Origin: Glaciecola nitratireducens FR1064
Lineage (GTDB): Bacteria > Pseudomonadota > Gammaproteobacteria > Enterobacterales > Alteromonadaceae
DNA: 64,000 nucleotides
Assembly: GCF_000226565.1 (NCBI RefSeq)
Contig: NC_016041.1
Coordinates: forward strand, 1,550,001-1,614,000
Direction: 5' to 3'
Below the pieces are notes generated by a model that saw only the letters and a list, made by a program, of their open reading frames with translations, did no database searches and was not told where the DNA came from. This document shows positions 46,593-55,014 of this stretch, one piece after another. Both the position numbers and the translations under genes were made by a program. Each line of letters starts with the position of its first letter. The stretch's first letter is position 1.

Positions 46593-48233
46593 CTAGGTTT
46601 CAGTCACATCGACATATAGCTTCAACTTTTGGCCGGGCTGCAAATAGCGTTTAGCTTTCAGGCTATTCCATTTCGTAATATCACTCACTTTGACATTGAA
46701 CTTACTGGCTATTCGAGACAATGAATCTCCATTGCGGACTGTGTAGGTGAGAGTGCGCATAATGCTATTATCAGTCTGCTTTTCAGATACTTGGTTCACC
46801 CACACTACCAGTTCCTTTCCTGGTCTTAAGGGGTCGCGCGGTGCCATACCGTTCCATTTTGCAAGGTCCCTAACCGCTACTTTATAAGTGCGTGAAAGAT
46901 CCCAAAATGTATCTCCATTTTCAATTTTGTGCGTCAGTTGATACGCACCTTTCTTTTCGGCCTGCTTGCGAGCTAGGCGCTGGTCAGCTGAAAGGGAATA
47001 CTCTTCCATACTTTTTAATGCAATAGGTACTAGTAGGAAGTCATTCGTAAATATCACATTATCATTCATGCCGTTAATGCTTTGGATAACGTCAATCGTT
47101 GTATTATATTTTTTAGCTATTAAGCCTAAGCTTTCGCCTGATTTTACTTTATGACGAACCCAATTTAGCCTGTCCTTCTTATCGGTTTCAGCTAGGGCGG
47201 CAACAAAGTCCTCAGCAACCTGAAGAGGAACAACGAGTCGGTGAGGACCGTCAGGGTCTGTTGCCCAGCGGTTATAGCCTGGATTTAATGCATGAAGTTC
47301 TTTAGTCGTCAGTCCCGCTTTTTTAGCTGCGACGGCTAAGTCTATTTGTGACTGTACATCGACAATTTCTATGACTGGCTGGTTATTAACGCTGGGCCAC
47401 GCAAAACCATATTCTTCTTTATTAGCTAAAATATCGGCTAAGGCTAATAGTTTTGGCACGTAAGCACGTGTTTCTCTTGGCAAGTCGAGTGCCCAAAAGT
47501 CCGTCGGTCTGCCTTTACGCTTATTATTACGAATGGCACGCATAACACGACCTTCACCGCTATTATAAGCCGCTAGTGCATGCAACCAATCGCCGTCAAA
47601 CATATTATGCAAACGTTGAAGGTATTTTATTGCGCCAGCGGTTGACGCGATAACGTCTCGACGGCCGTCATACCACCAGGTTTGTTTCATGCCGTAGTTT
47701 TTGCCGGTGCTTGGAATAAACTGCCACATACCGGCGGCTCGACCATGCGAATACGCAAAGGGGTCAAATGCACTTTCTACGATGGGTAAGAGAGCAAGTT
47801 CGGCAGGCATACCCGCTTTTTCTAATTCTTCAGTAATGTAGTATAAGAAAGGCTCTGCACGTTTTGAAACGCGGCTCATATAAGAGGGATGACGTAAATA
47901 CCAATTTCTTTGTGAAATAACACGCTGCTTGTCTGGAACATGAAAGGTGAAATTCTTTCTTACTCGATCCCAAGTGTCTGTTATCTCTATTGGTGCAGGA
48001 ACAGTTTCTTCGGAAAGATTTAACTCAATAGGCTCTGCAGGGTGGATAACAGCAACGACACCTTCGTTTGTCGTTTCGCACATCTCTTGACCAAGTTCAT
48101 CTGAGACAACACAGGCAAATTCGTCATGTTCTAATGCTATTGCTTCCGCAGCGGCGCCCTGGTTTGTATTTTGCTCAGTTAATACGCAGCCACTTAGCAT
48201 CAGCGGCAGCAAAAAAGCTGTTATATATTTCAT
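46593..48233 (-). CDS. mltD: Membrane-bound lytic murein transglycosylase D
   Basis: MltD cuts peptidoglycan strands to 1,6-anhydro ends from the inner face of the outer membrane. The 546-residue lipoprotein has LMLSGC as lipobox (Cys16), a lytic transglycosylase domain with catalytic Glu in LLPIVESAFDPFAYSHGRAAGMWQFIPSTGKNYG (read here as VESAFDPFAYSHG and AAGMWQFIPSTG), and three C-terminal LysM repeats starting near VKSGESLGLIAKKYN, IENGDTFWDLSR and VRNGDSLSRIASKF. It is about 90 residues longer than E. coli MltD, mainly because of the third LysM. It precedes gloB in the usual order. Confidence 0.96.
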   Translation of the reverse strand: MKYITAFLLPLMLSGCVLTEQNTNQGAAAEAIALEHDEFACVVSDELGQEMCETTNEGVVAVIHPAEPIELNLSEETVPAPIEITDTWDRVRKNFTFHVPDKQRVISQRNWYLRHPSYMSRVSKRAEPFLYYITEELEKAGMPAELALLPIVESAFDPFAYSHGRAAGMWQFIPSTGKNYGMKQTWWYDGRRDVIASTAGAIKYLQRLHNMFDGDWLHALAAYNSGEGRVMRAIRNNKRKGRPTDFWALDLPRETRAYVPKLLALADILANKEEYGFAWPSVNNQPVIEIVDVQSQIDLAVAAKKAGLTTKELHALNPGYNRWATDPDGPHRLVVPLQVAEDFVAALAETDKKDRLNWVRHKVKSGESLGLIAKKYNTTIDVIQSINGMNDNVIFTNDFLLVPIALKSMEEYSLSADQRLARKQAEKKGAYQLTHKIENGDTFWDLSRTYKVAVRDLAKWNGMAPRDPLRPGKELVVWVNQVSEKQTDNSIMRTLTYTVRNGDSLSRIASKFNVKVSDITKWNSLKAKRYLQPGQKLKLYVDVTET

Positions 48234-48284
48234 TGGTTCCCAATCTTTAGTTGCGCACTAGATTAATTGTTAATGTTATTTGTA

Positions 48285-48334
48285 GTGCTTTAAACAAGCA
48301 TCTGAGTGCTTTAAACAAGCATCTGAGTGCTTTA
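48285..48334. repeat. 21-bp direct repeat between mltD and gloB
   Basis: The unit GTGCTTTAAACAAGCATCTG plus one A occurs twice back to back, at 48285-48305 and 48306-48326, and its first eight bases recur a third time. Each unit contains TGCTT/AAGCA, a small hairpin. No gene lies here. Copy number may vary by slippage. Confidence 0.85.
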
Positions 48335-48401
48335 TTATGCCCTCATACTCGAGCTATATACGCGTTTCTATGCCGCTGATAATAGCAAATTTAGGGACTG
48401 A

Positions 48402-49169
48402 TTAGAAATCGTCCTTACAGCGCCTTAATGCTGCGAAAACTTCGACTTCGGTATTGGTCGATAAGTTCATGATACTTTCAATATTTTGTTTTATTGTTTT
48501 GCTGTCGCAGCGAAGAAAAGGGTTTATCTTTTTTTGTTTCGCTATGCTGCTAGGAAGCGTGATTTGATCGTTATTTCGTTGCGCTGTTGCCCAAGTTTGG
48601 TATTCTTGCAATGAGCTATTTTCAGGGTCTACATGCGAAGCAAATGCTAGGTTTGCTAGCGTATATTCATGAGTGCAATAGACTTTGGTTTTGTCTGGTA
48701 ATTGTGAAAGTTTCTGCAACGAACGATAAAATACGTCTGGAGTGCCCTCAAACATACGTCCGCAACCAGCAGAAAATAGAGTGTCGCCACAAAACAATAG
48801 GTCGTCATTATAAAAAACAATATGGTCCATTGTGTGTCCAGGCGTTTCTAATATTTTGAGCTCAATTTCTGGATCTTGTAAAAATAGACTTTCGCCTTCT
48901 GCTAAGCGATGGTCTATGCCTGTAATTTTCGGGTTTTTTGGACCGTATACCACGGCATCTGGATATGCCGCAATTAATGCTTCAACTCCACCCGTATGAT
49001 CATAGTGATGATGAGTAATTAATATGTAAGTGAGACTTAGTTTCTGTTCTTTAAGGGTTCGGATTACTGGTGCTGCATCACCTGGGTCGACAACTAGGGC
49101 ATGTTTGCCATCGTGTACACACCATATATAGTTATCGGAAAAAGCAGGAATCGCAAAAATGTTATTCAT
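48402..49169 (-). CDS. gloB: Hydroxyacylglutathione hydrolase (glyoxalase II)
   Basis: GloB hydrolyses S-lactoylglutathione to lactate and glutathione. The 255-residue metallo-beta-lactamase fold protein has the metal motif THHHYDHTGG near residue 53, GHTMDHI near 110, FCGDTLFSAGCGRMFEGTP, and the substrate-loop Cys/His segment YCTHEYTLANLAFA. It is divergent from the methyltransferase as in E. coli (mltD-gloB/yafS). Confidence 0.97.
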   Translation of the reverse strand: MNNIFAIPAFSDNYIWCVHDGKHALVVDPGDAAPVIRTLKEQKLSLTYILITHHHYDHTGGVEALIAAYPDAVVYGPKNPKITGIDHRLAEGESLFLQDPEIELKILETPGHTMDHIVFYNDDLLFCGDTLFSAGCGRMFEGTPDVFYRSLQKLSQLPDKTKVYCTHEYTLANLAFASHVDPENSSLQEYQTWATAQRNNDQITLPSSIAKQKKINPFLRCDSKTIKQNIESIMNLSTNTEVEVFAALRRCKDDF

Positions 49170-49343
49170 ACAAACTCGTCTTATCGTTGTCTTTATCGGT
49201 TATTGATTACTTCGTTTTATCAAAATCCTGAGTAATATTGTTCAGGACCTTGCGAATTAACGTCATTACGCTTGCATATCCATACACGTTCACTATAACC
49301 TTACTCACTACTACTTTGCTATTGTTCAGGAATAAAAACTTAC

Positions 49344-50108
49344 GTGATGCGGTCAGCGCTTAGCGACACAACGCCCCCATATCCAAGTTCGTGGAAAGCC
49401 CTCAGCCAGGGCGAACAAATTCGAGCTGAGCTTGAAAATGCCTGTGCGCCAATATTAGAGCGCGTATTTGGGTATCACTTCGTCAGACTGGGAAATTTAA
49501 GTAGTGATATCAATATTTCTAGCTGTCCAATTAAACACGTGGTGAACATTACTGAAGCATCACATGATAAAACCAGTGTTCGCGGTATTTCAAGAGAACT
49601 CCCACTGCAGCAAAACTCGGTGGATGCTTTTTTACTGGCCGCTGAACTGGATTTTGCGCAGGATCCGCACCAAATATTACGAGAAGTTGATCGTGCAATC
49701 ACTGCTAATGGCCAGTTGATTATTGCGGGGTTTAATCCGTATAGTCTCGCTGGCGTGCTAAAGTACTTTCCAATAAATAAAGAAAATTTACTGCATCAAG
49801 GCCGCTTTTTTACAAGTGCGCGCATTAAAGATTGGCTGCAATTGCTTGGCTTTGAAATTGTAGAGCAAGAGAACGTGATGTATTCATCGTTGTTTGCGAA
49901 CAAACGATTTTTACCCGGATCAAAACTGCAGCGTTTTTGTAAACGTTATTTGCCTGCTTTCTCGTCGATGTACATTTTAGTCGCAAGAAAGCGCGAAATA
50001 CCGTTATCGACCATCAAACCAAAATGGACGGTGAAAAAGCCCAGTTTTGTTGCAGCAAGCGCAAGAGTCGGGCACCCACAAACATCAGACTCAAAAAACG
50101 TGATGTAG
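49344..50108 (+). CDS. yafS: YafS-type SAM-dependent methyltransferase
   Basis: The 254-residue protein resembles class I methyltransferases of the YafS group. The SAM-domain features are weak: the Gly-rich first motif is not obvious, while QNSVDAFLLAAELDFAQDPHQILREVDRAI and GQLIIAGFNPYSLAG give the later motifs. Position divergent from gloB supports YafS. Substrate unknown. Start is GTG 49344 or the next codon ATG 49347; the CAGGA site is closer to the GTG. The rnhA-dnaQ pair that usually follows is absent; recQ is there instead. Confidence 0.78.
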   Translation: MMRSALSDTTPPYPSSWKALSQGEQIRAELENACAPILERVFGYHFVRLGNLSSDINISSCPIKHVVNITEASHDKTSVRGISRELPLQQNSVDAFLLAAELDFAQDPHQILREVDRAITANGQLIIAGFNPYSLAGVLKYFPINKENLLHQGRFFTSARIKDWLQLLGFEIVEQENVMYSSLFANKRFLPGSKLQRFCKRYLPAFSSMYILVARKREIPLSTIKPKWTVKKPSFVAASARVGHPQTSDSKNVM

Positions 50109-50139
50109 CATTCAACACTACGCTTTTTTATTCAGAGCG

Positions 50140-50178
50140 CGAACTTATTCAAAGTACGAACTTATTCAAAGTGCGAAC
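50140..50178. repeat. 17-bp direct repeat before recQ
   Basis: CGAACTTATTCAAAGTA is repeated head to tail with one change at the last base, and its first five bases recur a third time. It lies 50-90 bp upstream of the recQ start and has no coding meaning. Confidence 0.8.
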
Positions 50179-50229
50179 ACCAACTTTGGAAATCGCAACT
50201 TATTACCATTTACGGACAGTTTTTTTAGA

Positions 50230-52434
50230 ATGACCTTACCCACTAGCAGCAGTAAATTGGAAAACGCCCAAGCGATCCTTAAAGACGTATTTGGATTTGA
50301 TTCCTTTCGTTCCACCCAGCAGGGAATTATTGAAAGTGTGCTTGAACATAACAATACTCTGGCCATTATGCCCACTGGTGGCGGAAAGTCTCTGTGCTAC
50401 CAGATTCCAGCGATTGTATTCGATGGTCTGACAGTTGTCATATCGCCCTTAATTTCACTAATGCAAGATCAAGTAAGACAATTGGTGGAGCTCGATATTT
50501 CTGCAGGCGTATTAAATAGCTCGCTCAGCAGTGATGAATATCAAAACAATCTAGTTAGTTTAAAGAATGGTGAAATTAAACTGTTGTTTTTAGCACCTGA
50601 AACTGCGCTTCAACCGAATATCCTTAGTTTATTACAGAGTATTCATGTGGCGTGTATTGCCATTGATGAGGCACATTGTATTTCGGAGTGGGGACATGAG
50701 TTTAGACCAGAATACCGCCAGTTAGATCAGCTTGTATCGCGCTTCCCCGACGCAGTGACGGTCGCACTTACCGCTACAGCAACGCCTAGAGTCAGAGAAG
50801 ATATAAAACGTCAGCTTAATATAAGTAACGAAAGTGAGTTCATCGCAAGCTTTGACCGTCCCAATTTGTATCTTGAAGTAGCACCGAAGGAATCAGCATA
50901 CGCGCAGACCAAGACTTTCATAGACAAACATGCCAAACAGTCAGGCATTATTTACTGTCAATCACGCTCTGGAGTAGACGACTTAACAACAAAGCTTAAA
51001 CAGGACGGCTACTCTGTACTGCCTTACCATGCAGGTTTAAATAATCAAAAACGTGCTTCAAACCAAGAGAAGTTTGTGCGCGATGACGTTGATATTATTG
51101 TTGCAACTATTGCCTTTGGAATGGGTATTAACAAGCCCGATGTGCGCTATGTGGTGCATTACGATTTACCTAAAAATATTGAAAGTTATTATCAACAAAT
51201 TGGGCGTGCCGGTCGAGATGGTGACGATGCTGATTGCCTACTATTATTTGGTTACGGTGATACCGGTAAAATTCGGTTCTTTATTGACCAAATGAACAAC
51301 GAGCATGAAAAGCGGCTTGCCACCATGCACTTAAATCAGATGCTGGCGTTGGCCGAAACGGAAGAATGCCGAAGACTACCGTTATTGCAGTACTTTGGTG
51401 AGTCTGAAGTTAGTGAAACCTGCGTGAAATGCGATAACTGTTTGAGTGACGATAAGCAGAAATCTGATTTAACCGTGCCAGCGCAGAAATTTTTATCTTG
51501 TGTGCATAGAACTGGGCAACGCTTTGGCGCCGCGTATATAGTTGACGTGCTGCGTGGTTCAAATGCGGAAAAGGTGCTGCAAAACCAACACAATTTATTG
51601 TCAACCTACGACATCGGTAATGAGCTAGATAAAAAACAATGGATAGCACTGTCGCGACAGCTTATTCAAAAGAAATTATTGCGTCAAGATGAACAATTTG
51701 GTGGTTTAAAGTTAACTCAGTTAGCAACTGATGTATTAAAAGGCAAGGTGCCTTTTTACGCTATGCTGCAGCAAGCAGTGCCTGAAAAGCGATCATCAAC
51801 ATCAAAGTCAGATGTCATTGGCAACAGTGAGCTTATGGCCATATTGAAAAGCGAACGAAAGAGGATTGCAGACCAAGCAAATGTGCCTCCTTACGCTATA
51901 TTTGCCGATAGAAGCTTACAAGAAATGGCGTATTATTTTCCTCATTCAAAACAAAGTTTACTGCAAATTCACGGTGTAGGTAGCGCTAAGTTGAGCAAGT
52001 ATGCAGATTTGTTTTTGTCAATTATTGCAGAATTTTGCTCGCAGCATAATTTGCAAGAGGTTCCAAACGCCCAAAGTGCTAGTGCTCAGGTGAAAAAGGC
52101 AGTTGCCAAAACGTCTAGTGTCAGCAGCAAGACAAAAGGGGTTGTGGAGGAATTTGAAAATGGCAGTTCGGTTGCAAACTTATCACGCTTGATGAAAGTT
52201 AAAGAAAATACAATTTATAGCCATTTGTATAAGTACGCCCAGACCGCAAATAGAATGGATAAACCGGAGCGATTAATAGAAGAAGCAAAGCTAACTGAAG
52301 CACAAGTTTTAGAGGGGTGTGCAGCATTTGAAGAACATGGTAGTGAAAGATTGAAACCGGTGTACGAAGCGCTAAGTGAGAAGTTTAGTTATGAGCAGCT
52401 GCATTTGCTAAGAGTGTTTTACTTGCAAAGCTGA
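50230..52434 (+). CDS. recQ: ATP-dependent DNA helicase RecQ with C-terminal HTH
   Basis: RecQ unwinds DNA 3'-5' and acts in repair and fork processing. The 734-residue protein has the family motifs FRSTQQGIIESVL (motif 0), MPTGGGKSLCYQ, IDEAHCISEWGHEFRPEY, LTATATPRVREDI, ATIAFGMGINKPDVRYVVH and QQIGRAGRDG. A zinc site follows with CRRLPLLQYFGE and CVKCDNC. The winged helix and an HRDC domain (residues about 545-615) come next. The last 110 residues add a helix-turn-helix segment (HTH_40 type, VEEFENGSSVANLSRLMKVK), so it is longer than E. coli RecQ (about 610). Confidence 0.95.
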   Translation: MTLPTSSSKLENAQAILKDVFGFDSFRSTQQGIIESVLEHNNTLAIMPTGGGKSLCYQIPAIVFDGLTVVISPLISLMQDQVRQLVELDISAGVLNSSLSSDEYQNNLVSLKNGEIKLLFLAPETALQPNILSLLQSIHVACIAIDEAHCISEWGHEFRPEYRQLDQLVSRFPDAVTVALTATATPRVREDIKRQLNISNESEFIASFDRPNLYLEVAPKESAYAQTKTFIDKHAKQSGIIYCQSRSGVDDLTTKLKQDGYSVLPYHAGLNNQKRASNQEKFVRDDVDIIVATIAFGMGINKPDVRYVVHYDLPKNIESYYQQIGRAGRDGDDADCLLLFGYGDTGKIRFFIDQMNNEHEKRLATMHLNQMLALAETEECRRLPLLQYFGESEVSETCVKCDNCLSDDKQKSDLTVPAQKFLSCVHRTGQRFGAAYIVDVLRGSNAEKVLQNQHNLLSTYDIGNELDKKQWIALSRQLIQKKLLRQDEQFGGLKLTQLATDVLKGKVPFYAMLQQAVPEKRSSTSKSDVIGNSELMAILKSERKRIADQANVPPYAIFADRSLQEMAYYFPHSKQSLLQIHGVGSAKLSKYADLFLSIIAEFCSQHNLQEVPNAQSASAQVKKAVAKTSSVSSKTKGVVEEFENGSSVANLSRLMKVKENTIYSHLYKYAQTANRMDKPERLIEEAKLTEAQVLEGCAAFEEHGSERLKPVYEALSEKFSYEQLHLLRVFYLQS

Positions 52435-52535
52435 ATGTCAAACGCGTTAGTTGTAATCCCCCAAATTAGTGTCTATGCTGAGCCACCAAATAGCTATTGC
52501 CATGCGGGCACAGCGATAAAATATATCACTCGAAT

Positions 52536-53993
52536 ATGCCAAAACGTCAACCAGTAAAATCTCAGCAATCACCTACAGAGCTAGGTGATACCAGCGAAGC
52601 AAGCAGATTGCTTGAACGACGAAAAGAACAAAAATCGCTGCTACGAACAACGCTAAGATACTCTCAGAAAGAAGCGTTGGCTTCTTCGGCTATGACGGCA
52701 ACTAGCGACAACTTTTTTAATGCTTTTGCTATCTACTTGCAAGCCAGTATGACCCAGTTGGGAATATTGACCGGAATACCGCAATTGTTTGGCGCAATTA
52801 CTCAGATTATTTCCATTTGGTTGGGTAATCATTTTTGCCGTAAAAACATCATTATCGGTTCGGCAATTGCGCAGTCTATTACCCTATTATCAATGGCCGC
52901 TGTGGCGGTTTTGAGACCAAGCAATGGAATTTGGTACTTTATTGCCTTAGCCCTGATGCATCATGGTTTACTCAATCTTATTCAGCCTCAGTGGCGGGCT
53001 TGGATGGGAAGCATTGTGCCAGCAAATCGAAGAGGTTCCTTTTTTGCATTGCGTACGCGCATCATTATGTTTGCTTCACTATGTGTATTTCTTGCCGGAG
53101 GTGCACTATTAACTGCTGTCGATAAAATTGACTTAACTTGGCTCGGATTTTCATTATTGTTTGTAATTGCAGCCGTAGGCCGATTAAATTCAGCGTGGTT
53201 ATTTTCAAAGATGCACGATGAGCATTTGCAGCCAAGCAAAGTTGCGTTTGTGCAAACGTTGATCGCGTTTAAAGAGGCGTGGCAAGACCCGGTGTTTAGA
53301 CAATACAGTTTGTTAGTTGCCACGATGCAGTCCATGGTAGCGATTTCAGCTCCGTTTTTTGCCGTGTATATGCTAGCGCATTTGGAGTTCACTTATTTAG
53401 AATTTGTTTTAAGCGGGATTGCGTCAATTGTGACGCAGTTTTTCACCTTAAAATTTTGGGAAAAATTTAGCGATCAATTCGGTAATCGCTTGGTCATTAT
53501 GGTCACGAGCGGGGCAATAACCTTAATACCTTTACTCTGGTTATTTTCTGACAGTTTCATATACATAATTGCTATTCAATGCTTTTCAGGTTTGTGGTGG
53601 AGCGGATTCACCCTTAGCACTGCAAACTACTTATATGATATTCGCCCTCATCATAGTAACTTCGCCACTTATGCCGCGACACAGGCAGGTCTTGCTGCCG
53701 TGCTAGTTTTTGTTGGTTCGTTGCTTGGTGGAATTGTCGCCTCTTACGCTAATGCTTTTAACGAGTGGAGCGGTTTGTCGCTTTGGTTGAGTAGTTCTTT
53801 ATTTATCGTCTTTATTTGCTCTAGCCTAGGGCGATTACTTGTTTTCTTTTATTTTATCCCTAATTTGCAAGATACTGGCATTCGTCAGCGACCTAAGATG
53901 CTATCTTTAGTGTTAAGAGTTGCGAGGTTTAACGCTATTTCAGGAGTGAATTTTGATTGGTTAACGGTGGTAAAGAAAAAACCAGAGGAATAA
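52536..53993 (+). CDS. MFS transporter
   Basis: The 485-residue membrane protein has about 11-12 hydrophobic segments and a 60-residue polar N-terminus, as in the major facilitator superfamily. Loop pieces such as QPQWRAWMGSIVPANRRGSFFALR between halves of the N-domain fit this fold. I could not assign a substrate. I prefer ATG 52536 over a TTG 39 bp earlier, because the TTG lies close to an unrelated upstream context and the ATG is followed directly by a basic stretch. It lies between recQ and the Anbu gene in the same direction. Confidence 0.8.
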   Translation: MPKRQPVKSQQSPTELGDTSEASRLLERRKEQKSLLRTTLRYSQKEALASSAMTATSDNFFNAFAIYLQASMTQLGILTGIPQLFGAITQIISIWLGNHFCRKNIIIGSAIAQSITLLSMAAVAVLRPSNGIWYFIALALMHHGLLNLIQPQWRAWMGSIVPANRRGSFFALRTRIIMFASLCVFLAGGALLTAVDKIDLTWLGFSLLFVIAAVGRLNSAWLFSKMHDEHLQPSKVAFVQTLIAFKEAWQDPVFRQYSLLVATMQSMVAISAPFFAVYMLAHLEFTYLEFVLSGIASIVTQFFTLKFWEKFSDQFGNRLVIMVTSGAITLIPLLWLFSDSFIYIIAIQCFSGLWWSGFTLSTANYLYDIRPHHSNFATYAATQAGLAAVLVFVGSLLGGIVASYANAFNEWSGLSLWLSSSLFIVFICSSLGRLLVFFYFIPNLQDTGIRQRPKMLSLVLRVARFNAISGVNFDWLTVVKKKPEE

Positions 53994-54142
53994 TTATTAA
54001 TCAAAGCGACACTGGTATCTATAAAGAAAAATTAAGTACAGCAGTTAAATATAAAAATTAATCAAATAACCACTATCTATTATTACTAAAATCTCAATGA
54101 CTTGTTAGACTTTAGTCTTTGATACTTATAAAGGAACCTAAT

Positions 54143-54886
54143 GTGACCTACTGTTTGGCTGTCAATGTAAACAAAGGCATGGTGTTTGCCTCTGATTCTC
54201 GCACGAATGCAGGGGTCGACTATGTTGCCTCGCACAGCAAAATGCGCACCTTCATTTTTAAAGGAGACCGCAGCGTCTATGTCTTAACGTCAGGCAGTTT
54301 GTCAACGTCACAGGCAGTGGTTAATCGTATCGCTACAGACTTGGAAGATCCGGATGCTGAGTTCAATTTACTTAAAGCAAATCACATGCACGAGATTGCT
54401 GATTATGTCGGTCGCTTGAGTCAGGCCCAACAAGCTAAGCATGAAACTGCTATGAAAAAAAGCGACATTAGCAGTGAGTCTAGCTTTATAGTAGGAGGCC
54501 AAATTGCTGGCAAAGAGTGCTCTATTTTTCACGTTTATCCTCAAGGTAATTACATCAAAGCATCCCTCGAGACTCCGTATTTACAAATAGGTGAAAATAA
54601 GTATGGTAAACCCATATTGGATAGAGTCATTGCGCTCAATACGAGCTTAGAAGATGCTGCACGCTGTGCCCTTGTCTCACTCGATTCTACTATTCGCAGT
54701 AATATTTCTGTTGGCCCACCAATTGAACTCGCGATCCACACTAACAATGATTTAGATGGTCCTTATCAAACTATTTTTAACGTTAATTCCCCGATGTACA
54801 AGTCTTTACAAAAACAGTGGAATGAAGGCTTGAAACGCGCGTTTAAAAAATTGCCGCGTTTTGAATGGGAAAAGCCAAGTTCTTGA
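54143..54886 (+). CDS. Anbu, bacterial proteasome-beta homologue
   Basis: The 247-residue protein is an Ntn-hydrolase of the Anbu (ancestral beta-subunit) family. With GTG at 54143 it starts (M)TYCLAVNVNKGMVFASDSRT, so Thr2 becomes the N-terminal nucleophile after Met removal. Asp18 in FASDSRTNAGVD and Lys33 in HSKMRTF complete the proteasome-type triad. AAGGA lies seven bases before the GTG; the earlier TTG would bury the Thr. In most genomes Anbu sits with an alpha-E protein, a transglutaminase-like protein and an ATP-grasp ligase; none is here. Peptidase activity of Anbu is debated. Confidence 0.92.
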   Translation: MTYCLAVNVNKGMVFASDSRTNAGVDYVASHSKMRTFIFKGDRSVYVLTSGSLSTSQAVVNRIATDLEDPDAEFNLLKANHMHEIADYVGRLSQAQQAKHETAMKKSDISSESSFIVGGQIAGKECSIFHVYPQGNYIKASLETPYLQIGENKYGKPILDRVIALNTSLEDAARCALVSLDSTIRSNISVGPPIELAIHTNNDLDGPYQTIFNVNSPMYKSLQKQWNEGLKRAFKKLPRFEWEKPSS

Positions 54887-54942
54887 GTAACGACACAAAT
54901 ATCGTTTAATTGTGCTCTTGAAAATATGGCAACAATAAAAAA

Positions 54943-54962
54943 GGGATCTAAAGCTAGATCCC
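54943..54962. terminator. Terminator between anbu and metG
   Basis: GGGATCTA and TAGATCCC pair around AAGC. On the minus strand a T-run (six T residues) follows the stem, so it ends metG transcription. It also lies 57 bp after the Anbu stop. Confidence 0.85.
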
Positions 54963-55014
54963 CAATTTCATCGCAAGCGAGACAGCATTTGCTTGCTTAA
55001 TTGCTCACTGCTAT

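Noticed and set aside
54119-54142. Earlier TTG start for the Anbu gene
   Set aside because: It would bury the N-terminal nucleophile Thr; the GTG has a good ribosome site.
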